A stretch of DNA of 64,000 bases. It comes from Antrihabitans auranticaus. GTDB lineage: Bacteria > Actinomycetota > Actinomycetes > Mycobacteriales > Mycobacteriaceae. Under the pieces are notes generated by a model. That model did no database searches, was not told the origin of the DNA, and worked only from the letters and a program-made list of their open reading frames with translations. Of this stretch, positions 1 to 8,714 are shown piece after piece (position 1 is the stretch's first letter; each line of letters starts with the position of its first letter). The stretch spans positions 62,001-126,000 of the forward strand of contig NZ_JAEMNW010000005.1 in assembly GCF_016481275.1 (NCBI RefSeq), read 5' to 3'. The position numbers and the translations under genes were made by a program.

Positions 1-48
1 ATTTGTCCTCGTGAACCGACCATGAATCGAAGTCCAGCAGTCGTCGGA
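1..48. other. left edge, no gene assigned
   Basis: These 48 bases lie beyond the 3' end of manA. A short open stretch on the plus strand ends in TGA at 23-25 and could be the tail of a convergent gene outside the window, but it is too short to identify. Confidence 0.3.
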
Positions 49-1299
49 TCAGCGTTGCGTGTCGTTGCGAACGTCGAGCACGCCGACCGAGGCACAGAAG
101 ACCGCGGCGTTCCCGTCGACGGCCGCAACGCTCACGTCCGGATCGGACGCCGATATCCACGCCGCTGCGCCTCGCGCCAGCGCGAGCGAATCCTCGCCGC
201 AACGCAGGTGCGCCGTGCCGCTCGTACACAGCACGATGCTCGGACCGTCGACCGAAATAGGCTGCGCCCCATTGCTTTCGTGCAGATCGAATCGCGTGAG
301 AACGAATTCCGCGGCGGGTGTGGCGTAGGTCCGAGAACCTTCGCCGTCGACGCTCGCCACAAGCTTGGGCACCCTGACGGGCTCGAAGTCCAAGACGCGC
401 AAGAGCTCGGGCACGTCCACGTGTTTGGGCGTCAAGCCGCCGCGCAGAACGTTGTCGGAGTTGGCCATGACCTCCACAGCGACACCGCGTAGGTAGGCAT
501 GCAAATTGCCCGCGTCGAGGAACAGGCCCTCGCCCGGCTCGAGTGTGATCCGGTTCAACAGCAACGACGCCAGGACGCCCGCATCGCCGGGGTAGGTATC
601 GGCCAGCTCGACGGCCGTACGGGCTTCAGCGGCGAACCGCCCGTGGCCCCGGCTGGCGGCCAGGTAGTCCACGCAACCGTCGACCACCTGCGGCAACAAC
701 GACTCGAGAGCCTGCGCGGGCAGCGTGATCCACGTCGTGAACAGTGCGCGCAACCCCGACGAATCCGGTTGCCCGGCAAGCAGGCCGATGTACTTGCGTA
801 GGCCCGGTACGGCGAGCGCCTCGAAGAGTTCGATCGTCTCGCGTGGTTCCCGGAAACCCGCAAGCGCTTCGAAGCGCTCGAGGGCGACGACCAACTCCGG
901 CTTGGGGCTGTCGTCGCGATAGTTGCGGACCGGCGAATCGAGCGGCACCCGGGCCCGGTTCTCTCGCGCAAAACCCTCCTTGGCCTGGCGCGCGCTCGGA
1001 TGAGCCTGCAGGGACAGCGGTTCTTCAGCGGCCAGGACCTTCAGTAGAAACGGCAGTCGGTTGCCGAAATCCGCGACGACCTGCTTACCCAGCTCCCCCT
1101 CTGGGTCGGCGGTCAGGACGTCCAGCAGCGAAACCGGGCTGGCGCCGTCGGCAATCAGCTTGGCGGGATCGGCGGGATGTGCGCCGAGCCAGAGCTCGGC
1201 TTCCGGGTGGGCGGAAGGCACTGGGCGCCCGCACAGTTCGGCTAGCGCAGTCCTCGAACCCCAGGCGTAGTTACGGACCGCACCCTGCAACAGTTGCAC
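49..1299 (-). CDS. manA: mannose-6-phosphate isomerase (type I)
   Basis: Interconverts fructose-6-phosphate and mannose-6-phosphate in the cytoplasm, the entry into GDP-mannose for mannosylated lipids and glycans. The 416-residue protein has the type I phosphomannose isomerase layout: the zinc-site Gln98-x-His100 pair in SLQAH, Glu135 within PKPEL (the family YxDxxHKPE segment), and His267 in the NLHAYLRG segment. Length fits the family. It starts with GTG, whose G is shared with the TAG stop of the upstream gene, so the two are translationally coupled. It is the last gene of a manB-TobH/SIS-manA run in the order of M. tuberculosis Rv3257c-Rv3255c. Confidence 0.95.
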   Translation of the reverse strand: MQLLQGAVRNYAWGSRTALAELCGRPVPSAHPEAELWLGAHPADPAKLIADGASPVSLLDVLTADPEGELGKQVVADFGNRLPFLLKVLAAEEPLSLQAHPSARQAKEGFARENRARVPLDSPVRNYRDDSPKPELVVALERFEALAGFREPRETIELFEALAVPGLRKYIGLLAGQPDSSGLRALFTTWITLPAQALESLLPQVVDGCVDYLAASRGHGRFAAEARTAVELADTYPGDAGVLASLLLNRITLEPGEGLFLDAGNLHAYLRGVAVEVMANSDNVLRGGLTPKHVDVPELLRVLDFEPVRVPKLVASVDGEGSRTYATPAAEFVLTRFDLHESNGAQPISVDGPSIVLCTSGTAHLRCGEDSLALARGAAAWISASDPDVSVAAVDGNAAVFCASVGVLDVRNDTQR

Positions 1300-2444
1300 T
1301 AGACAGTCTCCGTGTCGTGCCGGCCGACGCTGCCATGTCCGCTGACAAGCGCCAGGTATGCGGCCGCCATCTCCAGCCGCAACGCGAGGACCGCCAGCTG
1401 TTCGAGCCCGTTGCTGGACCGGTTGGCCGGCGGCACTTCAGGCCCGGTTTGCTCCAGGTCTGCGATGTCTACTGTCACCAACTGTGCATCCGGCAACGCG
1501 GCGATTCGCCGTTCGGCGAGCATCCGGTCGGCTTCCGTGCTCAGCACGAACACACGGACCACATCCCGGGGCGCGGGACCGTCCAGCTGTTCGTCATGGA
1601 AGAACGGGTCGTAGTCGACAGCACCGGTCCGCGTTGGCCCGGCCAACTTTCCGGCTGCTGCAAGCACGTCACCCAGATCCGCGGCTGTCGCAACAGATCC
1701 CGCTGAACGGAGGAGGACTTCCGACGCATGGCGGGCAAGTTCCGCGGTCGCCGACGCATCACCGGCGAGAACGACATCGCGATTCTGCATTCGGGCGGCC
1801 AACGCCTTTGCGGGGTTGTGGAAGACCTCGTTACCCGGACGGTCCCGGGCAGCTTCCGCGTCGAGGACATCGGCGAGCGCATCGAGGTCGGGCATGACCG
1901 AACCCGAGCGCGCCTTGTCGACCGCGGTGAGCACGGCGACACCGATCGCGAGGTAGCGCAGCAGCGTGTTGTGATCGGGAACCCGAACCCGCGGGGGAAG
2001 TGACGACGCCCGACCGGCACCTGCGGCCCGCAACGGCCCCTCGTCCGGAGCCGCGATGACGACTTCGGCTCCCCTGCGCAGTGCGCGATCCACAGATTCT
2101 GTGAGTTTCGGATCGGCGGCGTCGTCACCGGCTACGAGGACAACATCCAGCGGTCCGACCCACGGCGGGGTTTCGCCCAGATGCAGGACAGGTAGACCGG
2201 ACTGTCCGCCGACCGCCGCGACGAGCAGCGATGCCGCGCGCGATGCCCTGCCCGAACCCGCCACCAGAAGGACACTGCGCGGACGCATATCCGCGAGCCG
2301 CACGAGAGCATCTTCGTTGACCGCGGCCGCCGTCGCGCGCACCTGCGCTCCGCCGAGTGCGGCAGCACGAAGTGCGCCGTTCGAATCCGCTGCTACGAGC
2401 GAATCGACGTCGTCCAGATCGAGCACCGGAGAGGGAGCGATCAT
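1299..2444 (-). CDS. TobH/SIS-like conserved protein between manB and manA
   Basis: A 381-residue protein matching the position and character of M. tuberculosis Rv3256c, sometimes labelled TobH protein. Residues around 75-105 (SVLLVAGSGRASRAASLL) look like a sugar-isomerase (SIS) type nucleotide or sugar-phosphate binding segment, and the C-terminal half resembles the C-terminal part of bifunctional phosphoglucose/phosphomannose isomerases. Function is not established; the conserved position between two mannose-phosphate enzymes suggests a role in hexose-phosphate handling (inference). I chose ATG at 2444 because the protein-like composition begins there; an open frame continues upstream to 2627 but reads as arginine-rich noise. 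It shares one base with manA. Confidence 0.85.
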   Translation of the reverse strand: MIAPSPVLDLDDVDSLVAADSNGALRAAALGGAQVRATAAAVNEDALVRLADMRPRSVLLVAGSGRASRAASLLVAAVGGQSGLPVLHLGETPPWVGPLDVVLVAGDDAADPKLTESVDRALRRGAEVVIAAPDEGPLRAAGAGRASSLPPRVRVPDHNTLLRYLAIGVAVLTAVDKARSGSVMPDLDALADVLDAEAARDRPGNEVFHNPAKALAARMQNRDVVLAGDASATAELARHASEVLLRSAGSVATAADLGDVLAAAGKLAGPTRTGAVDYDPFFHDEQLDGPAPRDVVRVFVLSTEADRMLAERRIAALPDAQLVTVDIADLEQTGPEVPPANRSSNGLEQLAVLALRLEMAAAYLALVSGHGSVGRHDTETV

Positions 2445-2509
2445 TGCAGTCGCACACCGTCCTTTCACGGTGACCAGAGGCGGCCAGATAGCTGATTCCA
2501 CTATTGCAG

Positions 2510-3874
2510 CTACGCGCGGACGATGGTCAGTATCTCGGTCACGAGTGCATGTACTTCCTCGGCAGACCGAGCCTCGACGTTCAAGCGCAGCAAAGGTTCT
2601 GTGTTCGACGCGCGCAGATTGAACCACGCCGAGTCCGGCAGGTCCACGGTGACGCCGTCGAGCCGATCGATTCCCGTCGTCCGATCTGCAAACGCGGCGA
2701 GCACCGCGTCGGTGCGCTCTGCCGCATCCGCGACTGTCGAGTTGATTTCACCCGAAGCGGCATAAGCCGCATACTGCTCCATCACCGCCGACAGCGGACG
2801 CTCCTGCTCGCCGAGCGCGGCGAGAACATGCAGTGCGGCGAGCATCCCGGAGTCGGCACACCAGAAGTCGCGGAAGTAGTAGTGCGCGGAGTGCTCGCCA
2901 CCGAAGATCGCGCCGCTCTGCGCCATCGTCTCCTTGATGAACGAATGGCCGACCCGGGTACGAACGGGTGTGCCACCCAGCTTCGTCACCAACTCCGGGA
3001 CCGCACGCGAGGTGATGAGGTTGTGGATGACGGTCGCGCCGGGTTCCTTCGCGAGTTCGCGTTCCGCGACGAGTGCCGTGACCGCCGACGGCGACACCGG
3101 TTCACCGCGTTCATCGACGACGAAGCAACGGTCTGCGTCGCCGTCGAACGCGAGCCCGATGTCTGCGCCCGTCCGCCGGACGAAGTCCTGCAGATCGACG
3201 AGATTCTTCGGGTCGAGCGGATTCGCCTCATGGTTGGGGAACGTGCCGTCCAACTCGAAGTACAGCGCCTCGATCTGGAACGGCAGCGGTCCGAGCACCG
3301 AAGGCACCGTGTGCCCGCCCATGCCGTTGCCCGCGTCGACGGCGACCTTCAGCGGACGAGACTCTGCGAGATCGACCAGCTTTCGCAGATAGGCGGCGTA
3401 TTCCTCGAGCAGATCCTGCTCGGTCGCGGTACCCGCAGCACCGTCGAACGGCGGCACGCCTTCGATCACTTCCCGCGAAATAGTTGCGAGTCCGGTGTCC
3501 TGGCCGACCGGCTTGGCACCCGCGCGGCACAACTTGATGCCGTTGTACTGCGCGGGATTGTGGCTCGCGGTGAACATGGCACCGGGGCAATCGAGATGAC
3601 CCGATGCGAAGTACAGCTGGTCGGTCGACGCAAGGCCGATATGAACGACGTCGAGGCCCTGCGCAACGACTCCTGCTGCAAATGCCTGCGCGAGTTCGGG
3701 TGAGGACGCCCGCATGTCGTAGCCGATCACCACGCGCTGTGCGTCGGCCTTGACCAGTCTCGCGAAAGCCGCACCGACGTCGTGCACGAACTCTGCGTCG
3801 ATCTGCTCACCGACAAGACCACGAACGTCGTAGGCCTTGATGACGGCATTGACGAGGTCGGCGGAACGTGGCAC
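2510..3874 (-). CDS. manB: phosphomannomutase / phosphoglucomutase
   Basis: Converts mannose-6-phosphate to mannose-1-phosphate, feeding GDP-mannose synthesis. The 454-residue protein has all alpha-D-phosphohexomutase motifs in order: the phosphoserine loop TASHNP (Ser about residue 104), the magnesium loop DGDADRC, the sugar-binding GGEHSAHY and the C-terminal phosphate-binding RASNTEPLLR. The start is GTG at 3874, preceded by AGGAGG nine bases upstream; a longer ORF from 3904 would place the ribosome site inside the gene. It corresponds to Rv3257c and is the first gene of the manB-TobH/SIS-manA run, with a 65-base gap before the second gene. Confidence 0.95.
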   Translation of the reverse strand: MPRSADLVNAVIKAYDVRGLVGEQIDAEFVHDVGAAFARLVKADAQRVVIGYDMRASSPELAQAFAAGVVAQGLDVVHIGLASTDQLYFASGHLDCPGAMFTASHNPAQYNGIKLCRAGAKPVGQDTGLATISREVIEGVPPFDGAAGTATEQDLLEEYAAYLRKLVDLAESRPLKVAVDAGNGMGGHTVPSVLGPLPFQIEALYFELDGTFPNHEANPLDPKNLVDLQDFVRRTGADIGLAFDGDADRCFVVDERGEPVSPSAVTALVAERELAKEPGATVIHNLITSRAVPELVTKLGGTPVRTRVGHSFIKETMAQSGAIFGGEHSAHYYFRDFWCADSGMLAALHVLAALGEQERPLSAVMEQYAAYAASGEINSTVADAAERTDAVLAAFADRTTGIDRLDGVTVDLPDSAWFNLRASNTEPLLRLNVEARSAEEVHALVTEILTIVRA

Positions 3875-3943
3875 GGGCGTGGCCCTCCTGCTGTCGCGGC
3901 ACATTTTGCGAATGCGAATGCGTCGAAGAAACGGTCAGGCGAC

Positions 3944-3949
3944 AGCCTA
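3944..3949 (-). promoter_or_regulatory. probable -10 of manB
   Basis: TAGGCT on the minus strand about 70 bases before the manB GTG. It would give a leader of roughly 60 bases carrying the AGGAGG site. A small TGCAC/GTGCA hairpin lies just upstream. Confidence 0.45.
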
Positions 3950-4011
3950 GTGCCAGCGCTTTGCACGGCGGTGCAGCGCGTCGAAAGTAGCGAAACCGCT
4001 GTCGCGAGTCC

Positions 4012-4419
4012 CTAGGTCGGGTCGGGCAGAACGCGCAGATGCCCGCGGCGACCGGTGCGAGCGGGTGCGCCCTGCGGCGGCGGCACCGGCGTGAACTCGG
4101 TGCGCCCACGCGACCTGTCGTCGTGGTTCGAGTGCAGCTCACCGCGCGGAAGTCCGGCTTCCCGAACGGCTTCGGCCAGCGCAACGAGATCGTCTTCGTC
4201 CGGCGTGCTCGACGAAAATCCGCCCTCGTGCCGGACCATCGCCCAACCCTTCGGCGCAGACGTGCGGGACGCATGCGTTTCGCAGAGGTCCCAGGAATGC
4301 GGCTCGGCGACAGTCGCGAGCGGTCCGACGACAGCGGTCGAGTCGGAATACACGTATGTCAACGTTGCGACGGCGGGGTTCTTGCACCCAGGCCTGCAGC
4401 ATCGACGGGTAGGTCTCAC
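4012..4419 (-). CDS. DUF3499 zinc-ribbon-like protein
   Basis: A 135-residue actinobacterial protein of the DUF3499 family (Rv3258c-type). The N-terminus carries CCRPGC at residues 6-11 and a later LCETHA motif, together suggesting a treble-clef or zinc-ribbon metal site. The C-terminal third is polar and proline/arginine rich (PVPPPQGAPARTGRRG) and probably disordered. Function unknown. The GTG start at 4419 is supported by a TAGTCT -10 hexamer seven bases upstream, predicting a leaderless mRNA. It diverges from the next gene across 111 bases and lies upstream of manB on the same strand. Confidence 0.85.
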   Translation of the reverse strand: MRPTRRCCRPGCKNPAVATLTYVYSDSTAVVGPLATVAEPHSWDLCETHASRTSAPKGWAMVRHEGGFSSSTPDEDDLVALAEAVREAGLPRGELHSNHDDRSRGRTEFTPVPPPQGAPARTGRRGHLRVLPDPT

Positions 4420-4426
4420 AACTAGG

Positions 4427-4432
4427 AGACTA
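4427..4432 (-). promoter_or_regulatory. leaderless -10 of the DUF3499 gene
   Basis: TAGTCT followed by a seven-base spacer and GTG at 4419. No Shine-Dalgarno sequence is present between them. Confidence 0.6.
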
Positions 4433-4517
4433 GCGGTCGGTGCTTGGCCGACGAGCCGGGACACACCGGCGCAACAGCAGTGATTGCGCCGGTTGCGCGA
4501 AGAGTGGGGTCCACCCG

Positions 4518-4523
4518 TATTGT
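4518..4523 (+). promoter_or_regulatory. leaderless -10 of the Rv3259-type gene
   Basis: TATTGT followed by seven bases and the ATG at 4531, so the start codon is predicted to be the mRNA 5' end. Confidence 0.6.
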
Positions 4524-4530
4524 CCCCGCT

Positions 4531-5019
4531 ATGGCACGCGCCCGACGTCGACGGCCGGTGACGGCTCGTTCGGTCACCCGGCGAGGTCGTGGCGTGCGCG
4601 GCCCCGTTCTCCCCAATTCGGTACCCGCATGGCGAACGCGAGGCGAGAAATTCGATCTCTTGGTGCTCGAGGCATTCGCGCCGGTCGACGCGCGCTGGCA
4701 CGAGCGGTTGACGAAGCTGGACATCGCTGTCGATGAGGTTCCGAAGATTCGCCCCCGCGATCCGGACACGGTCACCTGGCCACCGGAAGTCGTTGCCGAT
4801 GGCCCAGTTCCTTTGTCGCGCTTGATTCCTGCGGGAGTCGACCGCCGCGGTGGAGCTACCCGCGCACGAGTCGTCTTGTTTCGCCGGCCCTTGGAGCTGA
4901 GGGCGAAACAACCCGAGATTTTGGTAGACCTGCTACACGATGTGCTCGTGCAGCAGGTAGCGACCTACCTCGGGGTCGACCCAGACATCATCGACCCCGG
5001 TCTAGCAGAACCGAACTAG
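4531..5019 (+). CDS. metallopeptidase-family (zincin-like) protein without HExxH
   Basis: A 162-residue protein matching Rv3259 and the 'metallopeptidase family protein' group. After a basic N-terminus, the PNSVPAWRTRGEKFD segment and the C-terminal HDVLVQQVATYLGVDP are the recognisable family blocks. Many relatives elsewhere carry an HExxH-type zinc motif in the last block; here the corresponding text is LLHDVLVQQVATYLG, so a standard zinc-protease site is absent and catalytic activity is doubtful. I chose ATG 4531, not an upstream ATG at 4444, because a leaderless -10 sits directly before it and the upstream text is noise. It ends six bases before the convergent whiB2 gene. Confidence 0.8.
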   Translation: MARARRRRPVTARSVTRRGRGVRGPVLPNSVPAWRTRGEKFDLLVLEAFAPVDARWHERLTKLDIAVDEVPKIRPRDPDTVTWPPEVVADGPVPLSRLIPAGVDRRGGATRARVVLFRRPLELRAKQPEILVDLLHDVLVQQVATYLGVDPDIIDPGLAEPN

Positions 5020-5025
5020 CGAGAG

Positions 5026-5415
5026 CTAGCCGATTCCGCGCTTGAGACGCCTGCGCTCCCTCTCCGACAGACCGCCCCAGATGCCGAAGCGCTCGTCATG
5101 GGCAAGCGCGTAATCGAGGCACTCGTCACGCACCTCGCAGCCCATGCAGATTCGCTTGGCCTCACGAGTCGATCCACCCTTTTCAGGGAAGAACGCCTCT
5201 GGGTCGGTCTGCGCGCAGAGGGCGCGCTCTTGCCATTGGTCCTCGGCAGCATCTTCGAATGCTTCGAAGCCGTCGACGACGAGGCTGAGCCGGGGACGTT
5301 CCGACACCACCTCATGGTCACTGCTGACGCTTAGTGCTGCGCCCGCAATGGAATCGGTCTGCGGCTCGTCGCCGACGCTCGAAGGGATGTCAAAGTCTTC
5401 CAGCTGGTAGGCCAT
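5026..5415 (-). CDS. whiB2: WhiB2-type iron-sulfur transcription factor
   Basis: A 129-residue WhiB-family regulator, the WhmD/WhiB2 orthologue by position (Rv3260c) and sequence; in mycobacteria this protein is needed for septation and division. The four cluster cysteines are Cys67, Cys90, Cys93 and Cys99 (C-x22-C-x2-C-x5-C), followed by the GIWGG turn at 111-115 and a basic DNA-contact tail RRRLKRG. The N-terminal 55 residues are acidic and variable. The ATG is preceded by a strong GAGGAGG site with about six to seven bases of spacing. A long 324-base upstream region separates it from divergent fbiA. Confidence 0.95.
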   Translation of the reverse strand: MAYQLEDFDIPSSVGDEPQTDSIAGAALSVSSDHEVVSERPRLSLVVDGFEAFEDAAEDQWQERALCAQTDPEAFFPEKGGSTREAKRICMGCEVRDECLDYALAHDERFGIWGGLSERERRRLKRGIG

Positions 5416-5453
5416 CGGTCCGCCTCCTCACCTGTAATAGCGCAGAATTGATA

Positions 5454-5483
5454 AGACCAGCGAGTCGTGTGACAGGCTGGTCT
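5454..5483 (-). repeat. inverted repeat in the whiB2 leader
   Basis: AGACCAGC at 5454-5461 pairs perfectly with GCTGGTCT at 5476-5483 across a 14-base loop, 40-70 bases before the whiB2 ATG. It could be an operator or a leader hairpin. Confidence 0.5.
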
Positions 5484-5526
5484 GGGTTGATGTCGTGCCG
5501 AATGTCATCCTCGTTTCCCCTCGAAC

Positions 5527-5542
5527 AAGAACACCTGTTCGA
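5527..5542. promoter_or_regulatory. SOS-box-like palindrome upstream of whiB2
   Basis: GAACACCTGTTC (5529-5540) fits GAAC-N4-GTTC, and the right half extends to GTTCGA as in the mycobacterial LexA site TCGAAC-N4-GTTCGA; the left outer bases are AA, not TC. It lies about 115 bases upstream of whiB2. LexA binding is inference. Confidence 0.4.
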
Positions 5543-5726
5543 AATTCGGTCCGCTGCAGGCCATCTCGCCTCGCGAACCTGAATGACATACATGTGATTA
5601 GACACGCCGAGCGGCGCGAAGGTCAAGCTATCGAGAAAATTGCATTTAGTATCTGTCGCCCCCTCTGCGTCTGTTACCAAATCGTAGCCGAACGGTAGCT
5701 GATTCGAACTCGGAAGCGGCGCCACC

Positions 5727-5732
5727 TAGGCT
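5727..5732 (+). promoter_or_regulatory. leaderless -10 of fbiA
   Basis: TAGGCT followed by seven bases and the GTG at 5740. This decides the start over the out-of-frame ATG at 5736. Confidence 0.65.
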
Positions 5733-5739
5733 GCCATGT

Positions 5740-6735
5740 GTGAGTGAGTCACGAGAATTGAACCGGCCGATCCGCGCGACCGTTCTGGTCGGCGGAGTCG
5801 GTGGCGCCCGATTCCTGCAAGGCGTCCGCGAGTTTCTCGGCGATCGCGGCCAGATCACCGCGATCGTCAACGTCGGCGACGACATCTGGCTGCACGGATT
5901 GCGCATTTGCCCTGATCTGGATACGTGCATGTACACCCTCGGCGGTGGCATCGACACCGAGCGCGGCTGGGGTCGCATCGGTGAAACCTGGCACGCGAAA
6001 GAGGAATTGGCGGCCTACGCGGCCGTACCGGATTGGTTCGGCCTCGGCGACCGCGACATTGCGACGCACCTCATCCGGAGTCAGATGCTGCGCGCCGGAT
6101 ATCCGCTCTCCGCGGTGACCGAAGCACTGTGTGCTCGCTGGAAGCCAGGAGTGACGCTTTTGCCGGCCAGCGACGAACGCAACGAGACCCACGTAGTCGT
6201 CACCGACCCCGAATCCGACGACAGTGAGCAGAAACGCGCGATTCATTTTCAAGAGTGGTGGGTCCGCTACCGCGCACAGGTACCGACGCACAGCTTCGCC
6301 CACGTCGGCGCCGAGCAATGCAAACCCGCACCCGGCGTGCTCGACGCTATCGGGGATGCAGACATCGTTCTGCTCGCCCCATCGAACCCGGTCGTCAGCA
6401 TAGGCGCGATTCTCTCGGTGCCCGGCATTCGCGGCGCCTTGCGGACCACGCCCGCCAAGGTAGTAGGCCTCTCCCCCGTCATCGATGGAAAACCGTTGCG
6501 CGGCATGGCCGACGAATGCCTGGAAGTCATCGGCGTGGACACGACTGCAGAGGCGATCGGCACGTACTACGGCGCGCGCAGCACTACCGGCATCCTCGAC
6601 GGCTGGTTGGTGCACTCGACCGATTCCGCCGACATTCCCGGCGTGGCAGTTCGAAGCGTGCCCCTGTTGATGACCGATCCCCCGACGACTGCCGAAATGG
6701 TCCGCGAGGCAATGACATTGGCGGGGGTGCTGTGA
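5740..6735 (+). CDS. fbiA: 2-phospho-L-lactate transferase / F420 core assembly
   Basis: Transfers the lactyl- or enolpyruvyl-phosphate moiety to the riboflavin-derived chromophore Fo, giving (dehydro)F420-0; the actinobacterial route uses phosphoenolpyruvate. The 331-residue protein is full length for the CofD/FbiA family. Visible family blocks are [15 protein letters not shown] near residues 15-29, NVGDD near 45-49, the [11 protein letters not shown] segment and [10 protein letters not shown] near 210. It starts with GTG directly after a leaderless promoter and overlaps fbiB by four bases (GTGA), so both form one transcript. F420 serves deazaflavin-dependent reductases in this group. Confidence 0.95.
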   Translation: MSESRELNRPIRATVLVGGVGGARFLQGVREFLGDRGQITAIVNVGDDIWLHGLRICPDLDTCMYTLGGGIDTERGWGRIGETWHAKEELAAYAAVPDWFGLGDRDIATHLIRSQMLRAGYPLSAVTEALCARWKPGVTLLPASDERNETHVVVTDPESDDSEQKRAIHFQEWWVRYRAQVPTHSFAHVGAEQCKPAPGVLDAIGDADIVLLAPSNPVVSIGAILSVPGIRGALRTTPAKVVGLSPVIDGKPLRGMADECLEVIGVDTTAEAIGTYYGARSTTGILDGWLVHSTDSADIPGVAVRSVPLLMTDPPTTAEMVREAMTLAGVL

Positions 6736-8084
6736 ACGAAGTGCCCGACCACGCCGCGCAGTCCGAGCTACGGATACTGCCCGTGCGCGGACTGCCCGAA
6801 TTCCGACCGGGCGACGATCTCGCGGAACATATTGCGCGCCAGACACCGTGGCTCATCGACGGCGACATCCTCGTAGTCACGAGCAAGATCGTCTCCAAGG
6901 TCGAAGGCCGGATCGTGCCGTCACCGACCGACCCGGACGAGCGTGACGCCGCCCGCCGCCGCTTGGTCGAGCAGGAAGCGGTGCGCGTGCTCGCACGAAA
7001 GAACCGCACACTCATCACCGAGAACCGGCTCGGCATCGTGCAGGCCGCGTCCGGCATCGACGGCTCGAACGTCGCGCCCGACGAACTGGCTTTGCTGCCA
7101 GTCGATCCCGATGCCAGTGCAGCCGCGCTGCGTGCCGCGCTGCGCGACCGCTTCGGCCTCCAGGTCGGCGTCGTCATCACCGACACGATGGGGCGCGCCT
7201 GGCGAAACGGTCAGGTGGATGCGGCGATCGGCTCGGCAGGGATCTCCGTCCTGCACGCTTACGCAGGCAGTATCGACGGGCAGGGCAACGAACTTCAGGT
7301 AACCGAGGTGGCGATCGCGGACGAACTCGCCTCGGCAGCGGACCTCGTCAAAGGCAAGCTCGGCGGTGTTCCGGTCGCGGTCGTCCGCGGCCTGCAACAC
7401 GGCGACGACGGTACCCGCGCGGCGGACCTCATCCGCCGCGGCACCGACGACCTGTTCTGGCTCGGCACCGAAGAAGCACTCGCACAAGGCCGTAACGAAG
7501 CGTTACTGCTGCGCCGGTCCGTGCGGTCCTTCAGCTCGGAGCCGGTGGATCCCGAAATCGTGCGCACTTCCGTCGCCGAGGCCCTCACCGCACCGGCGCC
7601 ACACCACACTCATCCGGTGCGGTTCGTGTGGATCCGTTCCGCGGAGATCCGCGCCCGCTTGCTCGACGCGATGCGCGCGGCATGGCGCGCGGACCTGACC
7701 GCCGACGGCCTGCCGGCCGACCGCATCGAACGCCGAATTGCGCGCGGCGACATCCTGTTCCACGCACCCGAGATCATCGTTCCCTTTTGTGTCCCCGACG
7801 GCGCGCACAGCTATCCCGACGAGAAGCGCCAGCGCGCCGAGGAGACGATGTTCACCGTCGCGGTCGGCGCCGCTGTCCAAGGTTTGCTGGTTTCTTTGGC
7901 CACCAAGGGAATCGGCAGCTGCTGGATCGGATCGACGATCTTCGCGGCCGACGTGGTCCGCAAGGAACTCGACCTGCCTGCAGACTGGCGGCCGCTCGGA
8001 GCTGTCGCAATCGGGCACCCACACGAACCGCTGGAGTTGCGTCCGGCCCGCGATCCGGGTTCCGAATTGGTCGAGCTGTGCTGA
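6732..8084 (+). CDS. fbiB: bifunctional F420:gamma-L-glutamate ligase / FMN-dependent dehydro-F420 reductase
   Basis: Adds the poly-gamma-glutamate tail to F420-0 and reduces the dehydro intermediate. The 450-residue protein has the two-domain layout of actinobacterial FbiB: an N-terminal CofE-type ligase (about 1-245, with [17 protein letters not shown] and [14 protein letters not shown]) and a C-terminal nitroreductase-fold FMN domain starting near RRSVRSF (residues 261-267). Archaeal CofE has only the first domain. The GTG start at 6732 overlaps the fbiA stop. A strong hairpin follows 16 bases after the stop, closing the operon. Confidence 0.95.
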   Translation: MNEVPDHAAQSELRILPVRGLPEFRPGDDLAEHIARQTPWLIDGDILVVTSKIVSKVEGRIVPSPTDPDERDAARRRLVEQEAVRVLARKNRTLITENRLGIVQAASGIDGSNVAPDELALLPVDPDASAAALRAALRDRFGLQVGVVITDTMGRAWRNGQVDAAIGSAGISVLHAYAGSIDGQGNELQVTEVAIADELASAADLVKGKLGGVPVAVVRGLQHGDDGTRAADLIRRGTDDLFWLGTEEALAQGRNEALLLRRSVRSFSSEPVDPEIVRTSVAEALTAPAPHHTHPVRFVWIRSAEIRARLLDAMRAAWRADLTADGLPADRIERRIARGDILFHAPEIIVPFCVPDGAHSYPDEKRQRAEETMFTVAVGAAVQGLLVSLATKGIGSCWIGSTIFAADVVRKELDLPADWRPLGAVAIGHPHEPLELRPARDPGSELVELC

Positions 8085-8100
8085 CAACTGCACCCACAGT

Positions 8101-8135
8101 GAAGGAAAAGCCCCGTATTCCGGGGGTTTTCCTTC
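8101..8135 (+). terminator. hairpin terminator after fbiB
   Basis: Fifteen-base arms at 8101-8115 and 8121-8135 (AAGGAAAAGCCCCG against CGGGGGTTTTCCTT) pair with one mismatch around a five-base loop. The GC-rich core and T-rich 3' side suit an intrinsic terminator; no long U tract follows. Confidence 0.65.
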
Positions 8136-8157
8136 CGTCTCCGAACTGCCACACGCG

Positions 8158-8706
8158 ATGAGCGTCACTTCGCTGCACCGGTCGGCTACCGCGGCCGTCG
8201 AATCCTGGTCTCCCGCAGCACCATCGGACGAGGCGCTACGCCAGACCCTACTGGCATTCCTCGGCTCGGCACCGCGTGGTTGCCTGCGCGAGCACGTTCC
8301 TGGCCACGTCACCGCGTCGTCGCTGGTCCTCGACCACTGCGGGGAACACGTCCTGCTGACTCTGCATCCCCGCGTCGGGCGGTGGATTCAACTCGGCGGG
8401 CACTGCGAGGAAACCGACGAGTCCATCGTTGCCGCGGCGTTGCGCGAAGCAACCGAGGAGTCCGGCATGACCGGGCTGCACATCGACCCGGCTCTGCTGT
8501 CGGCGCACACGCATGCGATCACATGCTCACTCGGCGTGCCGACTCGCCACCTGGATCTGCGCTTCCTGGTCCGTGCGCCGAAAGGTGCTGTTCCCGTGGC
8601 GAGTTCGGAGTCCGACGATCTGCGGTGGTGGCCTGTGGACGCGCTGCCCGATACCGCCGAGGCGGACACGATCGGGCACCTCGTCCGCCTTGCACAGGGA
8701 CGCTGA
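8158..8706 (+). CDS. Nudix hydrolase
   Basis: A 182-residue Nudix-fold pyrophosphohydrolase; the substrate cannot be told from sequence. The Nudix box lies at about residues 80-103, GGHCEETDESIVAAALREAT then EESG. The REAxEESG half is canonical and supplies the metal-binding glutamates, while the first half has one extra residue between the glycine and the helix (GGHCE-type), as in a group common in actinobacteria. It begins 22 bases after the fbiB terminator hairpin, so separate transcription is likely. It ends eight bases before the convergent GDP-mannose pyrophosphorylase gene. Confidence 0.85.
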   Translation: MSVTSLHRSATAAVESWSPAAPSDEALRQTLLAFLGSAPRGCLREHVPGHVTASSLVLDHCGEHVLLTLHPRVGRWIQLGGHCEETDESIVAAALREATEESGMTGLHIDPALLSAHTHAITCSLGVPTRHLDLRFLVRAPKGAVPVASSESDDLRWWPVDALPDTAEADTIGHLVRLAQGR

Positions 8707-8714
8707 CGCCGCAG

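Larger units (their letters stand above)
5416..5739. promoter_or_regulatory. whiB2-fbiA divergent control region (324 bases, no gene)
   Basis: I see no credible gene here. It holds the whiB2 ribosome site, an 8-base inverted repeat at 5454-5483, a GAAC-N4-GTTC palindrome at 5529-5540, and the leaderless promoter of fbiA at the right end. The lower-GC stretch at 5580-5700 is unexplained. The length suggests that whiB2 has a long leader or several control sites. Confidence 0.6.

Noticed and set aside
744-1706. Open frame on the plus strand across manA and its neighbour
   Set aside because: Antisense to two conserved genes, low-complexity Arg/Gly/Pro composition, no start signal.
5521-5542. TCGAAC and GTTCGA as a full LexA site
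   Set aside because: The outer hexamers are separated by ten bases and not four; only the inner GAAC-N4-GTTC fits, so I kept it as a weak candidate.
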